Positions 41,959 to 64,000 of a stretch of 64,000 nucleotides of DNA are shown one piece after another. The position numbers and the translations under genes are program-made. The stretch covers positions 2,480,001 through 2,544,000 of the forward strand of contig OX424556.1 in assembly GCA_949152475.1 (NCBI GenBank), given 5' to 3'. Below the pieces are notes generated by a model. The model had not been told where the DNA came from. It made no database searches and was given only the letters and a program-made list of their open reading frames with translations. Source of the DNA: Terebella lapidaria (lineage: Eukaryota; Annelida; Polychaeta; Terebellida; Terebellidae). The stretch's first letter is position 1. Each line of letters starts with the position of its first letter.

Positions 41959-42857
41959 ATGCAGTGCTAGACTTTCTCTGCTATCTCTTTGATAGGCTTA
42001 ATTTGAAGCCTACTACGATCGAGGGATACAGGTCCATGCTGGGCCCTGTATTCCGTGCTAGGGGGATCGATTTAACTAATAATCGTATCCTTGCTGATCT
42101 CTTGGCGTCCTTTAGGACGCAAAGGCCACGTGGAGTTCCTACTCTACCGGATTGGGACATGGCTTTTGTGCTATATTGTCTTACTAAAGCACCTTGGGAG
42201 CCTCTCAAGGAAGTTTCCTTGCAGAGGTTAACTCTTAAGACTTTCCTGCTAGTTATGCTAGCAAGTGGTCGAAGACGCTCAGATGTCGCGGCGATCGACG
42301 TATCGCGAGTCGCATTTGGCGCGGATGGGTCCGTTTCCTTATACCCAGTACGTGATTTTATGCCTAAAACACGTGCTGCAGTTGAGGGCGGGAAAGCGTT
42401 CTCCCCTATCGTAATTCCGTCACTGGGCGGTTACGTAGGACGGAATGAGCCGGACGCTCTATTGTGTCCGGTAAGAGCGCTGAAAATCTACATCGATCGT
42501 ACCAGATCGATCAGGAAAGATCGCAAGCGATTATTTATTTCCTATCAGCCTAACAGGGCTACGGATATCTCCACAGCTACACTATCCCGATGGGTGAAGG
42601 TTGTAGTGAGGACTGTCTATGCGGAATCAGGTGCTGACGATCGAGTCACTTACAAAATATCGTCCCACCAAATCCGACACATCTCGATGTCTTTGGCGGC
42701 CAGATCGAATATTCCGTTGGAATATATCGTGAGGGCTGGAATGTGGACTAATTCTACGACATTCATCGGGTTCTATCTGTCCAATGCTGCCGAACTTCAG
42801 GACCAGTCGTCCAGATTTAGACTGGGTCCGCTGGTCGTAGCGCAAGCTGTTGTTTGA
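41646..42857 (+). CDS. DIRS tyrosine recombinase (copy B)
   Basis: In the same frame as gag. Inferred start is ATG 41646, giving 403 residues. The catalytic arginine lies in ASGRRRSD (about 42261), HxxR at 42666-42677 and the tyrosine at 42774-42776. It overlaps the end of RT/RNase H by 313 nt. The open frame reaches upstream to 39996, but that part is read over RT/RNase H and has no domain. Confidence 0.9.
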   Translation: MLADAGVVPPATVPPDRCTTGSPDRGQVAEATGAGYISRFRPRAQITRLEAIERSFQEAGFSQQVSVHLARKNRRSSSKTYEAKWRVFVRWCNGRRIDPLSAPLNAVLDFLCYLFDRLNLKPTTIEGYRSMLGPVFRARGIDLTNNRILADLLASFRTQRPRGVPTLPDWDMAFVLYCLTKAPWEPLKEVSLQRLTLKTFLLVMLASGRRRSDVAAIDVSRVAFGADGSVSLYPVRDFMPKTRAAVEGGKAFSPIVIPSLGGYVGRNEPDALLCPVRALKIYIDRTRSIRKDRKRLFISYQPNRATDISTATLSRWVKVVVRTVYAESGADDRVTYKISSHQIRHISMSLAARSNIPLEYIVRAGMWTNSTTFIGFYLSNAAELQDQSSRFRLGPLVVAQAVV

Positions 42858-43041
42858 ACCAGCTGGACAGAAAAGTCTTGGTTTTAACGTGCACGTGTAT
42901 ATAAGCAACACTTTGTGTTTGTGTTTGAATTCTTTATGTTACGGTCTCAAGTAGAGTTCCGTTTTCCACCGATGGGTGAAGAAGAAATTCGTGCATGTCG
43001 GAGGCAAGCGATCGCACCGCTAGGTGAGTATCTTTATTATT

Positions 43042-43091
43042 AGGCATCCCGATTGAAAATCGGGAGGCCTTATGTTTTTGTCTGTTTTTTT

Positions 43092-43123
<32 letters not shown>

Positions 43124-43290
43124 TTTCTTCCGCCGTTTGGTTTCCGGATCATAACTCTTGAACGCCTTGATCTATCTTTCCGAAATTTTCACAGCTCATC
43201 CGAAATACTTTGCTCCTAACCCCTATTGTTTTTCGTCGAGATCCGAAATCCAAGATGGCCGCCAGCGGCCATTTTGGAAAAAAAAATCGG
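43042..43290 (+). mobile_element. Truncated 5' end of the TT-inserting element at the duplication junction
   Basis: 249 bp identical in layout to 47416-47664: AGGCATCCCGATTG hairpin, T-tract, CTTCCGCCGTTTGG, 'ccaagatggccgccagcggccattttgg', then a poly-A and ATCGG. It stops abruptly and continues into mid-gag sequence. It is the left-hand product of the tandem duplication, not an independent insertion. Confidence 0.88.
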
Positions 43291-44249
43291 AGGATGAGAC
43301 TTCCGATCAGGCCGGGGGTTCTAACTTCCGGTGGGCTTTGGAGTCGGTCGCAAGGCGAATGGACTTGCCGATCGATGCTCCAGGGCCCTCACGGGGAACC
43401 GGTAGGTTCGCGTCGGCGCCAGTTCGTCGGCCGATCCGGCTCCCTGTGGCTCCCGCGTTGGTCAAGTCCTTCGACAAGATCAACAAGGGAGTTACGGCTA
43501 AGAAGGATGTGGCTCGTACGGAGTCGACATTCCCGACTAGCCGTGTTCGACCTGAGTCGATCGACACCTATCGGACTGTAGAGTCCGAGGGTGGACATCA
43601 GACTTCCGTCCCGGTCGAAGACCCTAACCTTCACCTGCTTTCCCGGAAGCAGGGTATGGTCTGGTCAGCTTATGTGAAAAAGGCTCGCCTTTCTCACTGG
43701 CAGACGCTGTCTCATCAATTGATGGGGCAGCTCTCGTTGACAGATCACCTGACCACCTTGGTTCAGGAGTTTGTGGACGAGGCGGATCTGGAGGAGGGGA
43801 GTCGCGCCAACATACATGCAGCACTCGGCTTCTTGGCCGGAGTGGTCCATGCTGCTGAGCGTGACAGTGCGCAATTGGATCTCACCTTGGGTGATGCCGA
43901 TCTCCGTCTGCTTGACGTGTCCGCTACGGACGTCGCTGAGCTACGTGGGAGGCCGCTTTTCTCAGGCTATACCTACGCCAACCTCTCTCGATCGGATATT
44001 TCCGTCATGCGGGAACATCTCCGGGATCAGGCTATGGCCAAGGCTTTGCTTGGGAAGTCGGCGGGGTCTGGGACAGGCAAGAAGACCAAGGGTCAGAAGC
44101 CTGCCCAACCTCAGGCACCACATGCACCCGCTTCTACGCAGCCGCCCTTTCGTGGGGCGCAGCCTCCCCCTCCCCAGGGGGATGGCAAGCGCGGAGGCAA
44201 AGGGGGTGGACGCTTCAAGGGCAAAGGGAAAGCTTCTGGTAAGAAGTGA
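43158..44249 (+). CDS. Chimeric ORF: TT-element sequence fused in frame to the gag C-terminal half
   Basis: 363 codons. About the first 45 come from the truncated TT-inserting element and the rest from gag (starting EDETSDQAGG), joined exactly at the duplication junction without frame loss. The CxxC zinc-like N-terminus is missing. Four residues are lost by a 12-bp deletion between GCGCA repeats near 43871. It is probably not functional; recorded because the frame is open. Confidence 0.5.
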   Translation: MNALIYLSEIFTAHPKYFAPNPYCFSSRSEIQDGRQRPFWKKKSEDETSDQAGGSNFRWALESVARRMDLPIDAPGPSRGTGRFASAPVRRPIRLPVAPALVKSFDKINKGVTAKKDVARTESTFPTSRVRPESIDTYRTVESEGGHQTSVPVEDPNLHLLSRKQGMVWSAYVKKARLSHWQTLSHQLMGQLSLTDHLTTLVQEFVDEADLEEGSRANIHAALGFLAGVVHAAERDSAQLDLTLGDADLRLLDVSATDVAELRGRPLFSGYTYANLSRSDISVMREHLRDQAMAKALLGKSAGSGTGKKTKGQKPAQPQAPHAPASTQPPFRGAQPPPPQGDGKRGGKGGGRFKGKGKASGKK

Positions 44250-46332
44250 CTCGTTGCGGGAAAGCGTAGGCTCTGTGGAAGGTTCAGTTCTATCGGAATT
44301 CGATCTTCCACAACCTGGTCCAGTCGGGGGACGCCTGGCTCAGTTCGTCCAGAACTGGAGCGATCTGGCGTCGTCAGACAATTCAGTCGTGGCATGGGTG
44401 AAGTTCGGTCTCACCTTCAGATGGGAGGCTGGAAAACCACCGATCAGACCCAAAGCGTGGTTCTTCCCTGTGCCCGGCGATCGGGAAAAGTTTCAGCTTC
44501 TGCAGCACGAGGTGCAGCAGTTGCTAGAGAAACGTGCGATCGAGGTGGTCAAGGACGAGAGAGGATTCTATTCTCTCATCTTCCTGGTGCCGAAAATCGA
44601 TCTGTCAAACCTCAACAAATTCCTGATCATACCCAGGTTCAAGATGGAGTCGGCGCTTTCCGTCCAGAAAGCTCTGTCCAAGGGGAAGTGGGCAGTCAGT
44701 ATCGACGTCAAGGACGCGTACTTACATGTGCCAATACACCCAGCCGATCGGCGATACCTCAAGTTCGCCTTCGAAGGTTCGGTGTATCAGTTCAGGGTAC
44801 TTCCTTTTGGAGTAGCCACCGCCCCTTACGTGTTCACCCGTATCGTAAGGACGATGGCAGCCAGGTTTCGATCGGTTGGAATTCAATTCCACCATTATAT
44901 CGACGATTGGTTAATCATAGCCGACTCCCCGTCTCAGGCTATAGAGCAATCCGGGTTCGTCCTCAGGTTGGCGACCAGCCTCGGCTGGATCCCCAATTGG
45001 GCGAAGTCTCATCTGTCCCCGACACAGAGGTACGAATATGTCGGGGTAGATTACGATCTAGAGCGAGGAGTAGCTCTTCCTCCGCGGAAGAGAGTTCTCA
45101 AGGCGATTGCGGCGATGGAGGTCGCGCTGACGCAGTCGTCGATCACAGCTCGACAGTTTCTGTCCATCATCGGTCTGTTGGCGTCGATGGAGAAACAGGT
45201 GCCGTTCGGCAGGTGCTTCCTCAGACCCATTCAATGGTGTCTAGCATTGCAATGGCGGATCCTCACCGATCGACTAGACCAAGTCGTATCGGTGGACGAT
45301 CGTGCTCGGGAAGCAATGCATTGGTGGCGGGACCATCGGAATCTTTTCCGAGGGATGCCACTCGCGGAGTATCTGCCCGATCGGACCTTCTTCACCGATG
45401 CGTCAGAATTGGCTTGGGGAGCTCATATGGACGAGCACGAACTCTCTGCTGTGTGGAACACGAGCGAGAGGGCGTTGCACATCAATGTCCTAGAGCTGCG
45501 AGCGGTGAGACGTGCGTTCGAGATCTGGGGGCCTCAGAGTTCCCCAGGGACGAAGTGGTTGGTCTTCACAGACAACAGCACAGTAGTGGCGCACATAAAC
45601 AAACAAGGTGGAACTCGGTCGAGTCAGCTTTGTTTGGAGGCCGAGTGTCTGATCAGGTTTGCCTTCAAGTACCGTCTGTTTATCAGGGCGAGGCACCTGC
45701 CGGGTCACAGGAATGTCCTAGCGGACGCTCTGTCGAGACCGGACAAGATCATAGGCACGGAGTGGAGTCTGCATCCGGGGGTGTTTCGGCGCGTTTGTCA
45801 GGCGTTCGGGACACCGAACATAGACCTGTTCGCAACCTCTCGGAATCACAAGCTCCCGGTCTACTTCTCACCTCTGCCAGAGAGCGAGGCACTGGCTGTG
45901 GACGCGATGTCTCAGTCGTGGGACGGGATGTTCGGGTATGCGTACCCGCCAACTCGGTTCCTAACAGAAGTGCTGCACAAAGTAGCCAGGTCTCAGTGCG
46001 AGATTCTGTTGGTGGCGCCATGCTGGCCGATGCAGGCGTGGTTCCCCCTGCTACTGTCCCTCCTGATCGATGTACCACGGGTTCTCCCGATCGAGGACAG
46101 GTTGCTGAAGCAACCGGGGCGGGATATATTTCACGATTCCGTCCACGTGCTCAAATTACACGTCTGGAGGCTATCGAGCGATCCTTCCAGGAGGCAGGGT
46201 TTTCTCAGCAGGTGTCCGTACATCTCGCGAGAAAGAATAGGAGATCCTCCTCTAAAACGTATGAGGCTAAATGGAGAGTATTCGTACGTTGGTGTAACGG
46301 AAGGCGCATTGATCCGCTCTCTGCCCCTCTGA
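44182..46332 (+). CDS. DIRS RT/RNase H, third copy, with 8-codon deletion in RT
   Basis: Duplicate of 39784-41958. A 24-bp in-frame deletion at about 44597 turns LVPKKTGGWRPVFDLSNLN into LVPKIDLSNLN, removing the conserved GGWRPV segment ahead of the catalytic core. YIDDWL and RNase H motifs remain. The frame is open, but polymerase activity is probably lost. Confidence 0.85.
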   Translation: MASAEAKGVDASRAKGKLLVRSDSLRESVGSVEGSVLSEFDLPQPGPVGGRLAQFVQNWSDLASSDNSVVAWVKFGLTFRWEAGKPPIRPKAWFFPVPGDREKFQLLQHEVQQLLEKRAIEVVKDERGFYSLIFLVPKIDLSNLNKFLIIPRFKMESALSVQKALSKGKWAVSIDVKDAYLHVPIHPADRRYLKFAFEGSVYQFRVLPFGVATAPYVFTRIVRTMAARFRSVGIQFHHYIDDWLIIADSPSQAIEQSGFVLRLATSLGWIPNWAKSHLSPTQRYEYVGVDYDLERGVALPPRKRVLKAIAAMEVALTQSSITARQFLSIIGLLASMEKQVPFGRCFLRPIQWCLALQWRILTDRLDQVVSVDDRAREAMHWWRDHRNLFRGMPLAEYLPDRTFFTDASELAWGAHMDEHELSAVWNTSERALHINVLELRAVRRAFEIWGPQSSPGTKWLVFTDNSTVVAHINKQGGTRSSQLCLEAECLIRFAFKYRLFIRARHLPGHRNVLADALSRPDKIIGTEWSLHPGVFRRVCQAFGTPNIDLFATSRNHKLPVYFSPLPESEALAVDAMSQSWDGMFGYAYPPTRFLTEVLHKVARSQCEILLVAPCWPMQAWFPLLLSLLIDVPRVLPIEDRLLKQPGRDIFHDSVHVLKLHVWRLSSDPSRRQGFLSRCPYISRERIGDPPLKRMRLNGEYSYVGVTEGALIRSLPL

Positions 46333-47231
46333 AAGCAGTGCTAGACTTTCTCTGCTATCTCTTTGATAGGCTTAATTTGAAGCCTACTATGATCGAGGGA
46401 TACAGGTCCATGCTGGGCCCTGTATTCCGTGCTAGGGGGATCGATTTAACTAATAATCGTATCCTTGCTGATCTCTTGGCGTCCTTTAGGACGCAAAGGC
46501 CACGTGGAGTTCCTACTCTACCGGATTGGGACATGGCTTTTGTGCTATATTGTCTTACTAAAGCACCTTGGGAGCCTCTCAAGGAAGTTTCCTTGCAGAG
46601 GTTAACTCTTAAGACTTTCCTGCTAGTTATGCTAGCAAGTGGTCGAAGACGCTCAGATGTCGCGGCGATCGACGTATCGCGAGTCGCATTTGGCGCGGAT
46701 GGGTCCGTTTCCTTATACCCAGTACGTGATTTTATGCCTAAAACACGTGCTGCAGTTGAGGGCGGGAAAGCGTTCTCCCCTATCGTAATTCCGTCACTGG
46801 GCGGTTACGTAGGACGGAATGAGCCGGACGCTCTATTGTGTCCGGTAAGAGCGCTGAAAATCTACATCGATCGTACCAGATCGATCAGGAAAGATCGCAA
46901 GCGATTATTTATTTCCTATCAGCCTAACAGGGCTACGGATATCTCCACAGCTACACTATCCCGATGGGTGAAGGTTGTAGTGAGGACTGTCTATGCGGAA
47001 TCAGGTGCTGACGATCGAGTCACTTACAAAATATCGTCCCACCAAATCCGACACATCTCGATGTCTTTGGCGGCCAGATCGAATATTCCGTTGGAATATA
47101 TCGTGAGGGCTGGAATGTGGACTAATTCTACGACATTCATCGGGTTCTATCTGTCCAATGCTGCCGAACTTCAGGACCAGTCGTCCAGATTTAGACTGGG
47201 TCCGCTGGTCGTAGCGCAAGCTGTTGTTTGA
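46020..47231 (+). CDS. DIRS tyrosine recombinase, third copy
   Basis: Duplicate of 41646-42857 with only a few changes (PLKAVLDFL for PLNAVLDFL; TMIEGYRS for TTIEGYRS). The catalytic R, HxxR and Y are intact. Confidence 0.88.
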   Translation: MLADAGVVPPATVPPDRCTTGSPDRGQVAEATGAGYISRFRPRAQITRLEAIERSFQEAGFSQQVSVHLARKNRRSSSKTYEAKWRVFVRWCNGRRIDPLSAPLKAVLDFLCYLFDRLNLKPTMIEGYRSMLGPVFRARGIDLTNNRILADLLASFRTQRPRGVPTLPDWDMAFVLYCLTKAPWEPLKEVSLQRLTLKTFLLVMLASGRRRSDVAAIDVSRVAFGADGSVSLYPVRDFMPKTRAAVEGGKAFSPIVIPSLGGYVGRNEPDALLCPVRALKIYIDRTRSIRKDRKRLFISYQPNRATDISTATLSRWVKVVVRTVYAESGADDRVTYKISSHQIRHISMSLAARSNIPLEYIVRAGMWTNSTTFIGFYLSNAAELQDQSSRFRLGPLVVAQAVV

Positions 47232-47415
47232 ACCAGCTGGACAGAAAAGTCTTGGTTTTAACGTGCACGTGTATATAAGCAACACTTTGTGTTTGTGTTT
47301 GAATTCTTTATGTTACGGTCTCAAGTAGAGTTCCGTTTTCCACCGATGGGTGAAGAAGAAATTCGTGCATGTCGGAGGCAAGCGATCGCACCGCTAGGTG
47401 AGTATCTTTATTATT

Positions 47416-47465
47416 AGGCATCCCGATTGAAAATCGGGAGGCCTTATGTTTTTGTCTGTTTTTTT

Positions 47466-47497
<32 letters not shown>

Positions 47498-48757
47498 TTT
47501 TCTTCCGCCGTTTGGTTTCCGGATCATAACTCTTGAACGCCTTGATCTATCTTTCCGAAATTTTCACAGCTCATCCGAAATACTTTGCTCCTAACCCCTA
47601 TTGTTTTTCGTCGAGATCCGAAATCCAAGATGGCCGCCAGCGGCCATTTTGGAAAAAAAAATCGGGCGATTCCTGTCAATGTCATAATTTGATTCAGGCA
47701 ATTTCCAGGGGGAAAAAATTTTTTGGGTGTATTTTTTTTTTGGACTTAGAATTTTTCCCTCGCCTGCCCCCATGCAGATGTAATACTGTGACTGAGCCAT
47801 GCTACTGTATTCACTGACTGCAGCCTGCATGTCCAGCATGAGGCTGGGCTCTGCCCTCTCAGCCAGTGCAGTATATGAGAGCTCAGTAATGCCTTACAAG
47901 ATCAGCCACTCTGTCCAGCACAGCGATAGGCTCCGCCCCTCTCAGCCAGCCCTGCTCAGTCATGCCTTACAAGATCAGCCAGTCTGTCCAGCACAGCAAT
48001 AGGCTCCGCCCCTCTCAGCCAGCCCTGCTCAGTCATGCCTGACAAGTGATACAGCTAGCATGTCCAACTTGACCCCAGGCTCATATCCATGCATAATCCC
48101 TCACTCCCCCCTCCAAAGCCTGGTTTACTAGTGTGTGTACATGGTAAAAGAATGAAGTTCCACCCCACAGGATACAATAGTTGGTTAATAAGCCAACACA
48201 CATGACACAACATGCTTGGGGGATGATTTGCCCTGTCTGCATTTATATTGTACAAACATGTATTGTTTGAATGTTTTGTTATTCAACTCTATTTCACATG
48301 CAATGACCAAATCATCATTGTTTTAGTTAGCTGGGAAATGTTTGGCTTTGGTTATAATGTGAATGCGAATATTCCACTGTTTGTACCAGTTTTGGAATCA
48401 CAAAATTGGCCAAGATGACACAGCATTCTTTTAGTCGCGTATCATTTTACATTTGACAGGAGCACCTGAAAAATATCACGAACATCCTGATTAAATATAC
48501 TAGTACTCTGAATATTGGCTGGGTAGTACTCTGAATATTGGCTGGGTAATTGTCCATTCATTTTGGGTGGCAAATGTCTGGTGGGCCAAGTTGTCAAGAT
48601 GATAGAAAGCAGTTCTGGTAAGAAACTGTCTGATGAGCTCTCACTCTTACCCACATACAATGGCCTATGTATCCTTTTTTCTCAGTCCAGTATGACCATT
48701 TGAAATGATAAGAACAAATTGGGGGATGCCACAAAGCCTATAGGCTTTTATGTCTAG
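47416..48757 (+). mobile_element. TT-inserting Helentron/HINE- or pearl-like element, copy 3 (full length)
   Basis: 1342 bp starting AGGCATCCCGATTG and ending AAGCCTATAGGCTT hairpin then TTATGTCTAG. It is flanked by TT (47414-47415 and 48758-48759). DIRS copy A retains the empty site (TTATTATTACTAAAG with a single TT), proving the boundaries. It contains 73-bp tandem units from 47889 to about 48045 (AGATCAGCCA, GGCTCCGCCCCTCTCAGCC). It has no coding capacity. Confidence 0.88.
47889..48045 (+). repeat. 73-bp tandem repeat inside the TT-inserting element
   Basis: 'atgccttacaagatcagcca' starts at 47889 and 47962, and a third, partial unit starts at 48035: period 73 bp. The copy at 6454-7694 carries fewer units, so unit number varies between copies. 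Confidence 0.85.
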
Positions 48758-48870
48758 TTACTAAAGATATATCGAAAATGTAGCATTTTAGCGATTCGCT
48801 TGAAATCAAGACTATCGTCTGTTTTCATGACTCTCTAGCACTACTGCTCCACCGCCTATCCTTTGATTCT

Positions 48871-48974
48871 AAGGAGCATGTAGTAGTTTAGATTGGTGAT
48901 GTATAAAATAAACTTCCCAAATTTTAATTGTAAATTTGCCGTTTATTGTTATTACTCACCTCTAAACTACTACA
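48871..48974 (+). repeat. DIRS copy B internal complementary region
   Basis: 48871-48913 is the inverse of the first 43 nt of the left repeat; 48914-48974 is the inverse of the last 61 nt of the right repeat. They abut exactly, as in copy A. Confidence 0.9.
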
Positions 48975-49036
48975 GTAAAGGCCCTCCCATCCATCCCCGC
49001 CAGTTGTGTGCTAGGGGCTTCCTTTTGTCGTTTTTT

Positions 49037-49252
49037 GGACAGAAAAGTGAAGCTTCTGCGCAGCTGCGCGCGCATATGCGCGGCGGTTTTGGCGGCAAAA
49101 GGAGCGCTCGAGTCATGCAGGCAGACGATCGTGCCTTGCTTTCAGTACGCGAATTTCTATCCAGAACGATCCAAAGGATCGAAAAGGAGCATGTAGTAGT
49201 TTAGAGGTGAGTAATAACAATAAACGGCAAATTTACAATTAAAATTTGGGAA
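49037..49252 (+). repeat. DIRS copy B right inverted terminal repeat with 27-nt extension
   Basis: 49037-49225 is inverse to 37151-37340; 49226-49252 is the extra 27 nt seen also in copy A. Confidence 0.9.
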
Positions 49253-49824
49253 ATCTACTGCAATGATAAATTCCTCCTGAAAACTTTTCGTCTGCATGTC
49301 AACAGACATTGTTTATTTAACTTTTCATATATCTTATATGAAAAGTTCCTTGCTCTGCTTCAAATTCCACAAACACTATTTTACATTGACATTAATTGTG
49401 TCAGGTGTTGTAGAAGTTAAAACATCTAAGCATGTTTGTTTTGTTTCTTTTCTTGGTATTTATTTTGGAAAATATTTCCTAATACTATGGAAACTGCTTA
49501 GTTCAGGCAATATGTGGATTGGAACACTCCAAGATCTTATTAGAAACATATGGAGTAAATTACAAGGTTACAAAACTCAAACATTTTGGGGAAAAGAGAG
49601 GGGTGCTCTACTAATAGGGCACGTGCCCTATCAGTAAAATTTACGTCATGCCCGAAAATTTACGTCATATATGGTGTCATCTTTTATGGGTTTTGCTGGG
49701 CTGGTTTACCATGTTTTCGAATTACATTATCAAATGAGTTTGATCAAATCAGTTTACCATTTCCTCAGAAAGTGACATTACCATAAAATTCTTTTGCAGG
49801 GATACGTGTGTATCCTGAAGCACC
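49253..49824. promoter_or_regulatory. SPT6 upstream region with probable 5' UTR splice acceptor
   Basis: Ends with a pyrimidine-rich 'attcttttgcag' followed by GGATACGTG and the start codon at 49825, which looks like a 3' splice site. The SPT6 transcript therefore probably has an upstream non-coding exon. That exon could be in this interval or beyond DIRS copy B. No core promoter element was placed. Confidence 0.45.

Positions 49825-64000
<14,176 letters not shown>

Larger units (their letters stand above)
43291..47664 (+). repeat. Second unit of a 4.4-kb tandem duplication of DIRS copy B
   Basis: 43291 onward equals 38881 onward (offset 4410), and the first unit ends at 43290. Junction bases TCGG are shared by both parents (gag and the inserted element), so a 4-bp microhomology joins them. 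After duplication this unit lost 12 bp in gag (offset 4398) and 24 bp in RT (offset 4374). Confidence 0.9.
37151..49252 (+). mobile_element. DIRS-type retrotransposon copy B, enlarged by insertion and tandem duplication
   Basis: Left repeat 37151-37340; three intact ORFs to 42857; 3' region to 43041. The element then resumes at 48758, with internal complementary region 48871-48974 and right repeat 49037-49252. Removing 43042-48757 leaves about 6.4 kb, co-linear with copy A. The interior growth has two causes: a TT-inserting element landed in the 3' untranslated region, and a 4.4-kb segment from mid-gag into that insertion was then duplicated in tandem. It lies inverted relative to copy A and ends 572 bp before the SPT6 start codon. 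Confidence 0.9.

Noticed and set aside
43042-43290. A fourth independent insertion of the TT-inserting element
   Set aside because: It is a truncated copy created by the tandem duplication; its left flank is identical to that of the full copy at 47416.

Overview
The window is nuclear DNA of an animal. It holds two multi-exon protein genes with GT-AG introns, embedded in a dense, nested landscape of transposons and satellites. The repeats rich in AGGTCA half-sites, phrases resembling 'gttatcgtccggaaaccaa', tandem-repeat-bearing elements that insert at TT, and DIRS retrotransposons suggest a marine invertebrate, most likely a mollusc or another lophotrochozoan. Amphioxus cannot be excluded. Species assignment is inference only. 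| Layout: 1-3.1 kb holds a compound tetranucleotide repeat and a dead, 5'-truncated LINE (minus). 3.1-6.45 kb is a 134-bp satellite plus related repeats. 6.45-7.69 kb is a TT-inserting, Helentron/HINE- or pearl-like element. 8.38-14.76 kb is a complete, intact-looking DIRS retrotransposon on the minus strand (gag, RT/RNase H, tyrosine recombinase, inverted terminal repeats and internal complementary region). 15.07-25.74 kb is an AidB/ACDH-11-type acyl-CoA dehydrogenase gene on the minus strand in 13 exons; its 6.7-kb first intron is filled by nested repeats including a 147-bp satellite. 25.9-37.1 kb is a nest of non-autonomous DNA transposons, several with clear target-site duplications: a 3.3-kb Transib/RAG-like element whose ends read CACAGTG, with a piggyBac-like foldback inside it, a Mutator-like foldback, hAT-like elements and a second LINE fragment. 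37.15-49.25 kb is a second DIRS copy (plus strand) that suffered a TT-element insertion and then a 4.4-kb tandem duplication. 49.8-64 kb is the gene for the transcription elongation factor SPT6 (SUPT6H) on the plus strand: 32 coding exons, with the C-terminal tail beyond the window. | Working picture: the two host genes are housekeeping genes (nuclear elongation factor; FAD acyl-CoA dehydrogenase) with no evident functional link. The three DIRS ORFs form one retrotransposition unit. The most unusual host-gene feature is that tandem duplications have repeatedly copied exon-intron junctions: about 84 copies of a 43-bp unit carrying the SPT6 intron-19 donor site, a 32-bp array at the intron-12 donor, a 102-bp duplication at the intron-30 donor, and a triplicated exon 3 in the dehydrogenase gene. 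| Reading-frame and splice-phase bookkeeping is internally consistent for both genes. All homology statements rest on recognition of motifs, not on searches.
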